Below, one piece after another: positions 21,901-28,715 of a stretch of 64,000 nucleotides of DNA. The notes below the pieces were generated by a model. It had not been told where the DNA came from. It searched no databases and worked only from the letters and a program-made list of their open reading frames with translations. The translations under genes and the position numbers were made by a program. The stretch covers positions 2,856,001 to 2,920,000 of the forward strand of contig NC_085072.1 of NCBI RefSeq assembly GCF_963662255.1, written 5' to 3'. Position 1 is the first letter of the stretch. Every line of letters starts with the position of its first letter. The DNA is from Cinclus cinclus. Lineage: Eukaryota; Chordata; Aves; Passeriformes; Cinclidae.

Positions 21901-23385
21901 TTTGATTGTTTGTTTGTTTTGAGGATCAGCTCTCTGAAGAAACAACGCTATGTTTTGGGTTATTTTTAATGAGCAGCTTTCTGAGGAACAAAGAGTCAGG
22001 GCTTGGATTCCCAGATTTTCCAGAGATTTTCCCCAAATGAACAAAGGCTGGGGAGAATTTGGGATTTTAGAGTGGTCTCTATACACTTGAGAAGCTTTAA
22101 ATATTTAAACCACACTCCAGGCCTGGAAGTTTTGGCTCTTTTCCCACTCCATAACATTTCCCTGAGCCTCATCCATGGCTTCCATCCTTTTGTCCCGACC
22201 CCTCCTCGCATTCCCAGGATTTCTCCCTGTCCCAGCTCCGTGGCACCATCAGCCAAAGGTCAAAGTGAAAATCACCCTCCCGGGGTGCAGTTTCTGGGGG
22301 GGTTTGCCTGAACTCAGGTGGTTGATGGGAGACCCCAACTCCGGCTCCGTGGCCGTGTTGGGGTCAGGGCGATTTCCAAGCGGGATAATTGCTCCGGATC
22401 CAGGGCGGCCCCCCCTGCCTGGGCCTCCTCAGGGATGCAGAGAACATTAAAAGGTAATTAGATATTTATGAGGATGGGCCAGCAGGCTGTGCCCAGCATG
22501 ATGGATTGGCTGGAGGACATTATCCAGGCTCAGCTGGAGAGGAAATGTCTCCCTGCGGAAAAAGAACCTGCTGGGAGCAGCCTGAGCCTCCCCGAGATCC
22601 AGGGATGGGCCCTGAGGTCTGGAAACTATCCCCAAAATCCAGAAATCATCCCCAAAATCAAGAAATGCTCCTTGAGATCCAAAACTTCTCCCTGAGATCT
22701 CTAGGGATGGTCCCCGAGATCTGGAAATGCTCCCCAAATTCCAGAAATGCTCCCTGACTTCCAGAAATGTCCCTGAGATCTGGAATTTCTCCCCGCAATC
22801 TGGAAACGGTCCCTAAGATACAGAATTTCTCCCTGAGACCCAGAAATGTCCCTGAGATCAGAAATGTCTGGATGATCTGGATGTCCCTGACATCCAGAAA
22901 TTCTCCCTGGGTTCCAGAAATTCTCCCTGAGATCCAGAAATGGTCCCCAAGATTTAGAAATTATTTCTGAGATCTGGAAAACATCCCTGAAATCCAGAAA
23001 AGCTCCCTGAGTTCCAGAATTTCTCCCTGACATCCAGAAATGCTCCCTAAGGAGCAGGGGGACTTTTTCAGGATATGGCCAGCAAGGAATCCTTGGAAAA
23101 ATTGGGATAGGGAGCGGAATGACTCCCACTGGCAGGAGGAAATTCCACCTGCACCTCCCTAAATCTGAGTTTAGAAAGGGGGAATTGTGTCAGACATCCC
23201 TGTCCCAAAAGGAATATTGGGAGCAGCACAGACATGGAACAGCCCATCCCAAACCACGTGGAGATTTGGGATCCAGCACCGCTGCACCCCAGGGACCGGA
23301 GATTCCCGGTTAATCCCGAAATTCTCTTACCCAGGAAGGTGCCAACAGCCAGGGAAGTGTGGATGAATCCAGCGGTGCCTCCCAT
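6843..23385 (-). CDS. CNTN2: Contactin-2 (axonin-1/TAG-1), complete, 22 coding exons
   Basis: The 22 minus-strand exons listed separately join, all at GT-AG borders and with matching codon phases, into 3111 nt (1036 residues plus stop), the length expected of avian axonin-1. Order: signal peptide (about 1-23), six C2-type Ig domains (about 35-600, each with its Cys pair), a GPPGPPGG hinge, four FNIII domains (about 602-1000), and a hydrophobic C-terminus ending SSLEL that is a GPI-attachment signal. Contactin-2 is a GPI-anchored neural cell adhesion molecule of axons and glia; with CASPR2 it organises potassium channels at juxtaparanodes, and its Ig1-4 unit mediates homophilic adhesion and binding to L1-family proteins. 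Several NxS/T sequons are present. The FN2 RGD seen in mammalian TAG-1 is KGE here. Its neighbour NFASC, on the same strand upstream, is a functional relative. Confidence 0.96.
6953..7650. other. CNTN2 intron before the last exon
   Basis: No exon or recognised mobile element. A short GTGTGGTCA repeat (about 7548-7630) lies against the donor side of coding exon 21. Confidence 0.6.
7651..7819 (-). CDS. CNTN2: CNTN2 coding exon 21: rest of FN4
   Basis: Residues about 945-1001. Reads [35 protein letters not shown] then [14 protein letters not shown]. Donor GTACCT. Confidence 0.95.
7905..8017 (-). CDS. CNTN2: CNTN2 coding exon 20: start of FN4
   Basis: Residues about 907-944. Reads [20 protein letters not shown], then [18 protein letters not shown]. 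Ends in phase 0 at donor GTACGG. Confidence 0.95.
8188..8374 (-). CDS. CNTN2: CNTN2 coding exon 19: rest of FN3
   Basis: Residues about 845-907. Reads [20 protein letters not shown], then [20 protein letters not shown] and an NVT sequon. Donor GTGAGT. Confidence 0.96.
8710..8825 (-). CDS. CNTN2: CNTN2 coding exon 18: start of FN3
   Basis: Residues about 806-844. Reads [39 protein letters not shown]. Ends in phase 0 at donor GTAGGA. Confidence 0.95.
9181..9540 (-). mobile_element. CR1 retroposon fragment
   Basis: Plus strand begins TCATGGAATAGTTTGGGTGG and continues with CCATGGCAGGGACACC, CTGCTCCAAGCC and CCTTCAGGCTCTGG, the reverse complement of the CR1 3' end. It sits in the intron between CNTN2 coding exons 17 and 18. 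Confidence 0.8.
9562..9796 (-). CDS. CNTN2: CNTN2 coding exon 17: rest of FN2
   Basis: Residues about 728-806. Reads [39 protein letters not shown] and [14 protein letters not shown]. The position occupied by RGD in mammalian TAG-1 is KGE. A CR1 copy ends about 20 bp beyond the donor. Confidence 0.96.
9820..9948 (+). repeat. Duplicated block of about 65 bp
   Basis: The segment CCAAACCAGCC...CATCCAGACTG...ATGGCAGCACTGATTTCC is present twice in tandem in the intron between CNTN2 coding exons 16 and 17. Confidence 0.75.
10009..10079 (-). CDS. CNTN2: CNTN2 coding exon 16: start of FN2
   Basis: Residues about 704-727. A 71-nt exon reading [20 protein letters not shown] then TWT. Ends in phase 0 at donor GTGAGT. 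Confidence 0.94.
10596..10745 (-). CDS. CNTN2: CNTN2 coding exon 15: second half of FN1
   Basis: Residues about 654-704. Reads [17 protein letters not shown], then [20 protein letters not shown], the typical FNIII F/G strands. Donor GTGGGT. Confidence 0.96.
10863..11021 (-). CDS. CNTN2: CNTN2 coding exon 14: hinge and first half of FN1
   Basis: Residues about 601-654. Starts with the Gly/Pro hinge [15 protein letters not shown], then [17 protein letters not shown] and WKQMRT. Donor GTGAGT. Confidence 0.96.
11180..11232 (-). mobile_element. Possible CR1 remnant
   Basis: GGTTGGAAAAGACCTCCAAG followed by ACGATCAAACAC resembles the start of a CR1 subfamily. Too short to be sure. Confidence 0.35.
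11364..11484 (-). CDS. CNTN2: CNTN2 coding exon 13: second half of Ig6
   Basis: Residues about 561-601. Reads [18 protein letters not shown], then [20 protein letters not shown]. Acceptor CACCCTGCAG, donor GTAATT. Confidence 0.96.
11696..12032 (+). repeat. GATCA-rich palindromic tandem array
   Basis: About 335 bp of irregular ATGATCAATGAGTGATCATT-like units. The core TGATCA is self-complementary and recurs dozens of times, giving many overlapping inverted repeats. It lies in the intron between CNTN2 coding exons 12 and 13. Confidence 0.95.
12091..12280 (-). mobile_element. CR1 retroposon fragment
   Basis: Contains AATCATGGAATGGTTTGAAC, CCATGGGCTGGGACC and CAGGCTGCTCCAAGCC. It lies between the GATCA array and CNTN2 coding exon 12. 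Confidence 0.75.
12353..12528 (-). CDS. CNTN2: CNTN2 coding exon 12: first half of Ig6
   Basis: Residues about 502-560. Reads [39 protein letters not shown] and DDFPIDFDK. Ends in phase 0 at donor GTGAGT. Confidence 0.96.
12825..12952 (-). CDS. CNTN2: CNTN2 coding exon 11: second half of Ig5
   Basis: Residues about 459-502. Reads [20 protein letters not shown] then [15 protein letters not shown], with NIS and NST sequons. Donor GTAGGG. Confidence 0.96.
13224..13374 (-). CDS. CNTN2: CNTN2 coding exon 10: first half of Ig5
   Basis: Residues about 409-459. Reads [38 protein letters not shown] and LLVNSSR with an NSS sequon. Acceptor CCTGTAG, donor GTAGCA. Confidence 0.95.
13375..14249. other. 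CNTN2 intron between coding exons 9 and 10
   Basis: Contains an A run (13386-13401) and otherwise plain sequence. No exon, RNA gene or clear repeat was found. Confidence 0.55.
14250..14379 (-). CDS. CNTN2: CNTN2 coding exon 9: second half of Ig4
   Basis: Residues about 366-409. Reads [19 protein letters not shown], then [20 protein letters not shown]. Acceptor TTGCACAG, donor GTAATT. Confidence 0.96.
14785..14921 (-). CDS. CNTN2: CNTN2 coding exon 8: first half of Ig4
   Basis: Residues about 320-365. Reads [18 protein letters not shown] then [20 protein letters not shown]. Ends in phase 0 at donor GTACCC. Confidence 0.95.
15165..15425 (-). mobile_element. CR1 retroposon fragment
   Basis: Contains GGGATGGTTTGGGTTC, GCCATGGGTAGGGACAC, GACACTTCCAGGGATGGGGA and AAGAATTTCTTCCTGTTATC, all standard CR1 3'-end blocks. 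It lies in the intron between CNTN2 coding exons 7 and 8. Confidence 0.85.
15808..16149 (+). repeat. Minisatellite abutting CNTN2 coding exon 7
   Basis: Units of roughly 33-36 bp built on GGACACGTGTTTGGATGTGT with CCCTTGGATGAA or CCCTGGGATAAG. The array runs to within about 10 bp of the exon 7 donor at 16149-16150, and the exon edge itself (TTGGATGATG on the plus strand) resembles a repeat unit. Confidence 0.9.
16151..16326 (-). CDS. CNTN2: CNTN2 coding exon 7: rest of Ig3
   Basis: Residues about 261-320. Reads [30 protein letters not shown] and QGRIIIQ. The donor GTAACG directly borders a minisatellite (15808-16149). Confidence 0.96.
16490..16547 (+). repeat. C-rich CCCAAT/CCCCAT microsatellite
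   Basis: Alternating CCCAATCCCCAAT then CCCATCCCCAT motifs directly beyond the donor of CNTN2 coding exon 6. The minus strand has runs of three or four G, so the transcribed RNA could form a G-quadruplex. Confidence 0.85.
16558..16657 (-). CDS. CNTN2: CNTN2 coding exon 6: Ig2-Ig3 linker and start of Ig3
   Basis: Residues about 228-261. Reads [18 protein letters not shown] and TLECFAFG with the first Ig3 cysteine. A C-rich CCCAAT/CCCCAT repeat (16490-16545) starts only 12 nt beyond the donor. Confidence 0.95.
16863..17020 (-). mobile_element. CR1 retroposon fragment
   Basis: Contains AATCACAGAATCCTGGAATG, GTTTGGGTTGGGAGG and CCATGGACAGGGACAC. Short, 3'-end only; intron between CNTN2 coding exons 5 and 6. 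Confidence 0.8.
17234..17443 (-). CDS. CNTN2: CNTN2 coding exon 5: rest of Ig2
   Basis: Residues about 158-228. Reads [15 protein letters not shown], then [13 protein letters not shown] and [11 protein letters not shown], strongly conserved in contactin-2. Donor GTCAGT is slightly non-consensus but keeps GT. Confidence 0.96.
17658..17753 (-). CDS. CNTN2: CNTN2 coding exon 4: start of Ig2
   Basis: Residues about 126-158. Reads [13 protein letters not shown] then [15 protein letters not shown], giving the first Ig2 cysteine. Donor GTGAGA. Confidence 0.94.
18035..18210 (-). CDS. CNTN2: CNTN2 coding exon 3: second half of Ig1
   Basis: Residues about 67-126. Contains the Ig tryptophan in WKMNGTEL (with an NGT sequon), then [19 protein letters not shown] with the second cysteine. 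Donor GTAAGT. Confidence 0.95.
18340..18775 (-). mobile_element. CR1 fragment, second subfamily
   Basis: Contains GAGGTTGGAAAATGCTTCTG, ATCATCGAGTCCAAGC, GGGATGGGCACTCCAAACC, CTGGGCAGCCCCTTCCAGCC and GAGCCTCCTTTTCTCCAG, the blocks of a divergent CR1 subfamily. The end carries a local tandem of CAGGATTCTCCAGACCC. A close relative lies at 50790-51130. Confidence 0.75.
18887..19031 (-). CDS. CNTN2: CNTN2 coding exon 2: end of signal peptide, first half of Ig1
   Basis: Residues about 19-67. Reads [18 protein letters not shown] and later [15 protein letters not shown], with the first Ig1 cysteine. Acceptor CCCGCAG, donor GTGAGC. Confidence 0.93.
19498..19595 (+). repeat. AAACCAGAGG/AAACCAGTAC minisatellite
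   Basis: About 100 bp of 10- to 20-bp units of AAACCAG followed by AGG, TAC, TAG or AGC. Confidence 0.9.
19811..19912 (-). mobile_element. Short CR1 fragment
   Basis: Contains CAGACTGGTTTGGGTGGG, CCTTAAAGCTCATCCC and CCGTGGGCTGGGACACC. Only the extreme 3' end of the element remains. Confidence 0.65.
20321..20402 (+). repeat. (GGGAT)n pentanucleotide array, about 16 copies
   Basis: Uninterrupted GGGAT units. Every unit has a G triplet separated by two bases, so the plus strand fits the G-quadruplex consensus several times over. Confidence 0.98.
20695..20880. promoter_or_regulatory. AT-rich candidate conserved noncoding element
   Basis: A non-repetitive AT-rich island with clustered homeodomain-like sites (TTAATGGGGAATTAATG, GAATTAATTG, GTTTAATTAGG) and a GATAGATGGCGGTGACAGG motif resembling PBX/MEIS sites. 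It contrasts with the GC-rich surroundings. The regulatory role is inferred from motif content only. Confidence 0.35.
22590..23055 (+). repeat. Minisatellite near the CNTN2 start exon
   Basis: About 23-bp units of the form CCCTGAGATCCAGAAATGCT, with many substitutions. It ends about 275 bp from the CNTN2 signal-peptide exon. Confidence 0.9.
23331..23385 (-). CDS. CNTN2: CNTN2 coding exon 1: start codon and signal peptide
   Basis: Codes for residues 1-18 (MGGTAGF...VGTFL) plus the first base of codon 19, ending at donor GTAAGA. ATG context is A at -3 and G at +4. Joined to the next exon it gives GTFLVWCQA, a normal signal-peptide core and cleavage region. Chosen because phase, donor and hydrophobicity all fit and no other upstream exon does. 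Confidence 0.85.
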
Positions 23386-23434
23386 CCTGCGCCGGCTCCT
23401 GCGGGGCCTCTACGGGCGCGTGGGGACAGCGGCC
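23386..23434 (-). other. CNTN2: 5' UTR part of the CNTN2 start exon
   Basis: A minus-strand 3' splice site (TCCCCCCCAG, AG at 23435-23436) would start this exon 49 nt before the ATG. It lies 25 bp from the edge of the 60-bp tandem array. The splice site is predicted only from its sequence. Confidence 0.5.
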
Positions 23435-23460
23435 CTGGGGGGGACACACAGCGGGGTCAG

Positions 23461-24000
23461 CGGGGCCCTTCCAGCCCCAAATATTCCATGGTGCTGCAAT
23501 TCCAGAGGTTCTGGAGTCAGCGGGGCCCTTCCAGCCCCAAATATTCCATGGTGCTGCAATTCCAGAGGTTCTGGAGTCAGCAGGGCCCTTCCAGCCCCAA
23601 ATATTCCATGGTGCTGCAATTCCAGAGGCTCTGGAGTCAGCAGGGCCCTTCCAGCCCCAAATATTCCATGGTGCTGCAATTCCAGAGGTTCTGGAGTCAG
23701 CGGGGCCCTTCCAGCCCCAAATATTCCATGGTGCTGCAATTCCAGAGGTTCTGGAGTCAGCAGGGCCCTTCCAGCCCCAAATATTCCATGGTGCTGCAAT
23801 TCCAGAGGCTCTGGAGTCAGCGGGGCCCTTCCAGCCCCAAATATTCCATGGTGCTGCAATTCCAGAGGCTCTGGAGTCAGCAGGGCCCTTCCAGCCCCAA
23901 ATATTCCATGGTGCTGCAATTCCAGAGGTTCTGGAGTCAGCAGGGCCCTTCCAGCCCCAAATATTCCATGGTGCTGCAATTCCAGAGGCTCCAGAGTCCA
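23461..24000 (+). repeat. 60-bp x 9 homogeneous tandem repeat
   Basis: Nine units of exactly 60 bp. Apart from the last unit they differ essentially at two positions (base 2, G/A; base 49, T/C). The array starts 25 bp upstream of the predicted 3' splice site of the CNTN2 start exon. Each unit on the minus strand contains GCACCATGG, a perfect Kozak start. Plus and minus frames stay open across it because 60 is divisible by three; I do not regard them as genes. Confidence 0.98.
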
Positions 24001-24325
24001 GCTGTGCCTCCCTGCTGGCCACCAGCCCAAGCAAGAGTCACTCCAGGGCAAAATTCCAGTGGTGCCAGAGGAGCAGGAGCAGCTGAAGGAGCTTTTTTGT
24101 CCCCGATGGGACAGATGAGGGAGAGGAATTGTTGTCCCATCTCCTTTGCTGTTTTCCAGTCTTCCCCCCTCCTCTGTAAATTCTCCTTTCCAAGTGTTTC
24201 TGATGGAAAACACCAAGCCAGAAGCACACGGGATGTTGGTGGGGAGTGAGGAATAATGTGGGGTTTTGTGAAAACAATGAAGGTATCGGGAAGGAATTCT
24301 TGGCTGGTGAGGGATGGGATGTCCT

Positions 24326-24487
24326 GGAGCAGGATTTTCTGTCTCTGGAAGTGTCCCAGGACAAGGTTGGGGCTTGGAGCACCCCAGGATAATGGAAGGT
24401 GTCCCTGCCCATTGCAGGGGTGACACTGGGTGGGCTTTAAGTTCCTTCCCAACCCAAATCACTCCAGGATTTGGGGATTCTGTGACA
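24326..24487 (+). mobile_element. CR1 fragment, opposite orientation
   Basis: Reads CR1 in sense on the plus strand, with GGAAGTGTCCCAGG, CTTGGAGCACCCCAGG, GGTGTCCCTGCCC and a terminal GGGATTCTGTGAC matching the CR1 3' octamer. It is the only copy recognised in this direction. Confidence 0.8.
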
Positions 24488-25174
24488 AAGGAATCTCTAA
24501 TTGAAACTCTTTAAGTGCCAGGACATTTCCTGATGGCCTTTCCAATCTCCTCCACAGCCTCCTGTGATCCCAAAGCATTCCCAAAAATCAACCCTCCAAC
24601 CAAACCCTGAGCTCTTTGTGCAGCCCCTGCTCCCCAAACCCTCTGTGGGAGCAGCTCCACCTCCAGCATCTCTTCCCACCGAACTCCAGCCGGGATTTTG
24701 GGCTGGATTTCCCCTCTTTGTTAACAAACCCTTGGGGAACGGTGCACAGAGCTCTCCCCCCAGCCCGGCAGGGCCTCATTTCCCGCTGCCCTCCCCAGAA
24801 CACCCCGGCGAGGAGCTGAAGATGCTGCCAAAAGCTCCTGGGTCGCTCCTGCTGCTCATCCCCCCTGCTCCAGCTGGTGCTGCTTCCACTCCTGTCCCTG
24901 CCCATCTGTCCGCCCCCCAGCCCCTCCGAGCAGGGATTAGCCCATCCCAAGGGATGCTCTGCCCCTTCCCAGCCCCGTCCCTCATTAGCAGCAGCACCTG
25001 AGCAAGCAGCCGGAGCTCAGCTCCGCTTCCCGGCCCCCTCCGGGCTGCAGGAACCGCGCGGCCTCTTTGTGTCCTCACCCCACAGAGGTTTTGCTACCAG
25101 CATCCCAAAATCCTGGAGTTTTGTCTTGGCTGAGTCTGAGGGCTGGATCCCAGCGCTGGGAGATGGGCAGGGGA

Positions 25175-25335
25175 CACGGGGAGGGGAGAGAGGGGGGACA
25201 GAGAGGGAAGAGGGAGAGGACAGAGAGGGGACAGAGAAGGGACAGAGGGGACAGGCAGGAAGGGACAGAGAGGGGAGACAGACGGGACAGAGGGGATGGA
25301 GGGGACTGACACGAGGGGACAGAGGGGACAGCCGC
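25175..25335 (+). repeat. GGGGACAGA purine-rich repeat
   Basis: Irregular units of GGGGACAGAGAGGGGACAG; the plus strand is nearly all purine plus one C per unit. Confidence 0.85.
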
Positions 25336-25982
25336 CCTCAGCCCTGCTGGGATTTTGTTCCCTGCCAAGCCCCAAAATAAAGCTGGAGCTTCATTATCCC
25401 GCCTGGCCGGGCAGGGAGGAAGCGCTGCCAGAACGAGGTGGCAGCTCCTGGTGGGAGAGGCACGAGCTGTGTCAGGGACAGGGAATTTGGGGACGGAGCG
25501 CAGCGGGGCGGGAGACGCTCCCACGCAGAAGCCGCTCGCTCCAGCAGCCCTGGAGTGGCTCGGTCACATGGAGTCACTTGATGTCACCGAGAATCCTGCC
25601 CCAAACAGCGTCCCGAGCCCACGGCCCCGCAGCCAACACTGTCCCTTTGTTCCCCTGGCCTGTCCCTCCGCCTTGGGGACAAGGGGCAGCTTTGAGCCGG
25701 GCGCGCTGTGGGGCTGCAGGAGATGCCAGCCCTGCGCTAATTAATGAGTTGACTTTTCCAAATCTCTGCGGCTCCGGGGTTTGCGAGAGGCAGGAGCGGT
25801 GGAGCCGTTCCTGCAGCAGAAGCTGCAAATTAAACTCCGGGAGTTTTTCCAGCCCCGTTTCCAGAGCCGGAATCCCGCCTGGGAAGGCTCCGGCTGCAGC
25901 TTTGCTTTCTTTGTTCCCTTTCCCTCACACTTTGAAAACAAACAGGGAAGAGAGGGGGAAAGCTGGATTTTGTTATTTTTCG

Positions 25983-26215
25983 TGGAATCCCAGACTGGTT
26001 TGGGTGGGAAGGGACCTCAAAGCCAATCCCACCCTCTGCCATGGGCAGGGACACCTCCCGCTATCCCAGATGGCTCCAACCTGGCCTTGGACACTTCCAG
26101 GGATGGGACAGCCGCAGCTTCTCTGGGAATTCCATCCCAGCCTCTCCCCGCCCTCACAGCCAGGAATTCCTCCCCGATATCCCATTGAAACCCATTCCCT
26201 GCCAGTTGAAATCCT
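25983..26215 (-). mobile_element. CR1 retroposon fragment
   Basis: Contains CAGACTGGTTTGGGTGGG, GCCATGGGCAGGGACACC, TTCCAGGGATGGGACAG and CTTCTCTGGGAATTCC. It lies in the first CNTN2 intron. Confidence 0.8.
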
Positions 26216-27099
26216 TTCCACACGGAGGAGGCAGCGGCAGGAGGTCGGGGTTGGCTCCTGGGGGTGGGAGCTCTTTGGGGCAGCTCCGAAATTCGGGGAA
26301 TTTCTCTGCCATTCCCTGGATTTATCAGCACTTTGTGCCGTGTTTGAGCGAGAGCGAATCCTCGGGACGGTCCCGAGGGCCGGGATCTGCTCGGGATGAG
26401 GGGAGGAATTCTTGTCATGCCTTTCCATGGGAACACAGCCCCCAGAATCCCTCCGGCTTCCCCCGCTGCAGCCAAGCCAGGCTGGGATCGCGTTCCTCCC
26501 GGGCTGATTGGAATTATTCCATGATTTTCCGATTCATTATTTAGGATGCAAATCGCGGCTCCCATCCCGCTTCTGCCGCTTCCCTTTTCCCACCCCGCTC
26601 TTCCCATCTGCTCTGGTCCCTTTCAGTCCCCACATTTCCCCTCCTCACTCCCCCGTGTCCATCCCTCCACCTCTTCAGAACCTCCTGCCCAGGTTTTTGT
26701 TCCCAAAACCCTGCGGGAAGCGGGAGCACGGCAGGTGGGATGTGCGGAGCTGCTGAGGGGGATCCTGGTGCGGTTCTTGTGAGGGAGAATAGGGAGATGC
26801 GGCTGTTTTCCCGTTTTCCCTTTTTAAATCCAACCCCAGCGCTTCCCGTGCTTTAACTGGGTAAAAAATCCGGGATATGGGAGCCAGGAACAGCTCCAGG
26901 AATAACAAAGACATGCGGGAGGAACAGGAATTTCTCCAAATAATTCTACAATTCCGGGTTGGATGAGACAATCCCCTGGGATCCCGTTTTTCATGGTCCC
27001 CATTGCCTTTGTCACCAAAGTGTCACCCTCAGATTGTGCCTGAGGGGCGGCTGCTCCCAGGTCACACCTGGGGACACCTGGGGCACCTCCAGAGCCACA

Positions 27100-27330
27100 A
27101 CCCCGAGCTCCTGATCCTGGATCCGACCCCCAGCTCCTGATCCTGGATCCGACCCCCAGCTCCTGATCATGGATCCGACCCCCAGCTCCTGATCATGGAT
27201 CCGACCCCCTGATCCTGGATCCGATCCCGATCTCTTGATCCTGGATCCGACCCCCAGATCCTGATCCTGGATCCGATCCCGATCTCTTGATCCTGGATCT
27301 GACCCCCAGTTCCTGATCCTGGATCCAGCC
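27100..27330 (+). repeat. 24-bp GGATCC-containing minisatellite
   Basis: About nine units of CTCCTGATCCTGGATCCGAC followed by CCCCAG, with CTCTTGATC and GATCATGG variants. Confidence 0.93.
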
Positions 27331-28405
27331 CAAAGCTCGGGAGCACTCTGCACTGGATATTGAGCCTTGCTCTCATCCCTAATTAGGGAAGGGCCACAGG
27401 GAGCTGGTTTTTTTTCCCTCTTCCCGGGGTATTTTGACAGTCACTCGAGAGCCTTCTGGTGTCCTGAAAGGGGATCTATCACCGCCGCTAATGGAGGCTG
27501 TCACCGATACCTCCGGCAGCGAGGCGGGATGGAAAACTCCGCATTATCCCTTCCCTCTGGAGCTCCGGCATCTGGGAGTGCTCCATCAGCGGGGAGGAAG
27601 AGTCGGAGAGCTCAGGGAGATTCTGAGGGGTGCTGGGAGAGGAGAACGGCCTGGAACAGCACCCACAGCTCTGACTGTGGAGCTGCATCCTCTGCAGGAT
27701 GATCCCAGCGGGATTTTGGGGAGATCAGGGGTGGATTTTGGCAGGAGATGCCACATCCAGCACTATCCATTACCGGGATAAATCAGTGTAATTCCATCTC
27801 CTGCACTCAGCCACCAGAGGAGCATTTGGGATTAAGTGGGGCAGCTCCTTCTGCCGCAGCATTCCCCAGGGAAGGATCGCTCCGGAGAAGGGCCAGGCTG
27901 GAATTCCTCCTGTGCCTCTTTTTATTTGGGATCGTGGCTAAAGCTGGAAAGGGCAGGTGTGTGATGTTCCCTGGATCCTGAGTCTCAGAACCTTCCCAAG
28001 GCTGGGAACATCGTGTCCGTCCCAGCACAGCGTGGCTGGGGAGGTACAAACGGGTTCATTGTCACGGGTTTGTCCTCCTGGAAATCAGGGACGGATTGAA
28101 AGGAAAACTCTGCATTCAGCCCATCCCAGAGCTTTTTTTGGGCTCAGATCTGTCGGTGGCTCCAGATCCTGCAGGAATTCTGGGCCACTCCAAACCCATC
28201 CTGAGCAAGGAAAATTCCAAATGAGGACCAAAAGAGGGGCTTGGGGTCCTGGGTGGAGGGGGGGGGGAGATTCTGTCACCCCAAACAGACCCAAAACTGC
28301 GCTCGTGGGGGTTGGGACACAATGCCAGGGTCCCTAGCTACAAGATGTGTCCCCAAAACATTCCTGGAGTGTCCCGTGTCCTTCTGTCCTGCCCATGGGA
28401 TCCAT

Positions 28406-28574
28406 GGGATGGGATGGGATGGGATGGGATGGGATGGGATGGGATGGGATGGGATGGGATGGGATGGGATGGGATGGGATGGGATGGGATCCATGGGATC
28501 CATAGGATCCATGGGGTGGGATCCGTGGGATGGGATCCATGGGATGGGATCCATGGGATGGGATCCATGGGATG
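28406..28574 (+). repeat. (GGGAT)n array grading into GGGATCCAT
   Basis: About 17 pure GGGAT copies (28406-28490), then units of CCATGGGATGGGAT. Same pentamer as 20321-20402, so the motif has amplified twice in this gene. Confidence 0.97.
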
Positions 28575-28614
28575 AGCCAGCTGCTCTCACCCCGCACCAG
28601 CCCCTTGTCAGCAC

Positions 28615-28715
28615 TGCCGAGTCTTACACTGATAACCATAGATCGACAATTTAAAATCGATCGTTTTAAAATAAATCGCCATTAATTGATTTATTTAGAA
28701 CACATCGGCCTTGAT
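28615..28715. promoter_or_regulatory. AT-rich candidate conserved noncoding element
   Basis: Non-repetitive sequence rich in ATCGAT, TTAAAATCGATCG, CCATTAATTG and CTTGATAAGG. It looks like a transcription-factor binding cluster; no independent support is available from the window alone. Confidence 0.3.

Larger units (their letters stand above)
19032..23330. other. CNTN2 intron between coding exons 1 and 2
   Basis: Holds a 19498-19595 AAACCAGAGG-type repeat, a short CR1, a GGGAT array, an AT-rich candidate conserved element (20695-20880), T-rich DNA near 21838-21920 and a minisatellite (22590-23055). No further coding exon fits the phase between the two flanking exons. Confidence 0.6.

Noticed and set aside
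23461..24000. CRISPR-like direct repeats
   Set aside because: There are no spacers; the whole 60-bp unit repeats, in a vertebrate gene. It is a minisatellite.
23234..24462. Frames of about 290-350 codons on both strands with 20-residue repeats
   Set aside because: Produced by the 60-bp array being divisible by three; the minus frame also runs through a CR1 copy.
25296..26399. Plus-strand frame of 367 codons
   Set aside because: No recognisable family, low-complexity composition, and its C-terminal third is a CR1 fragment.
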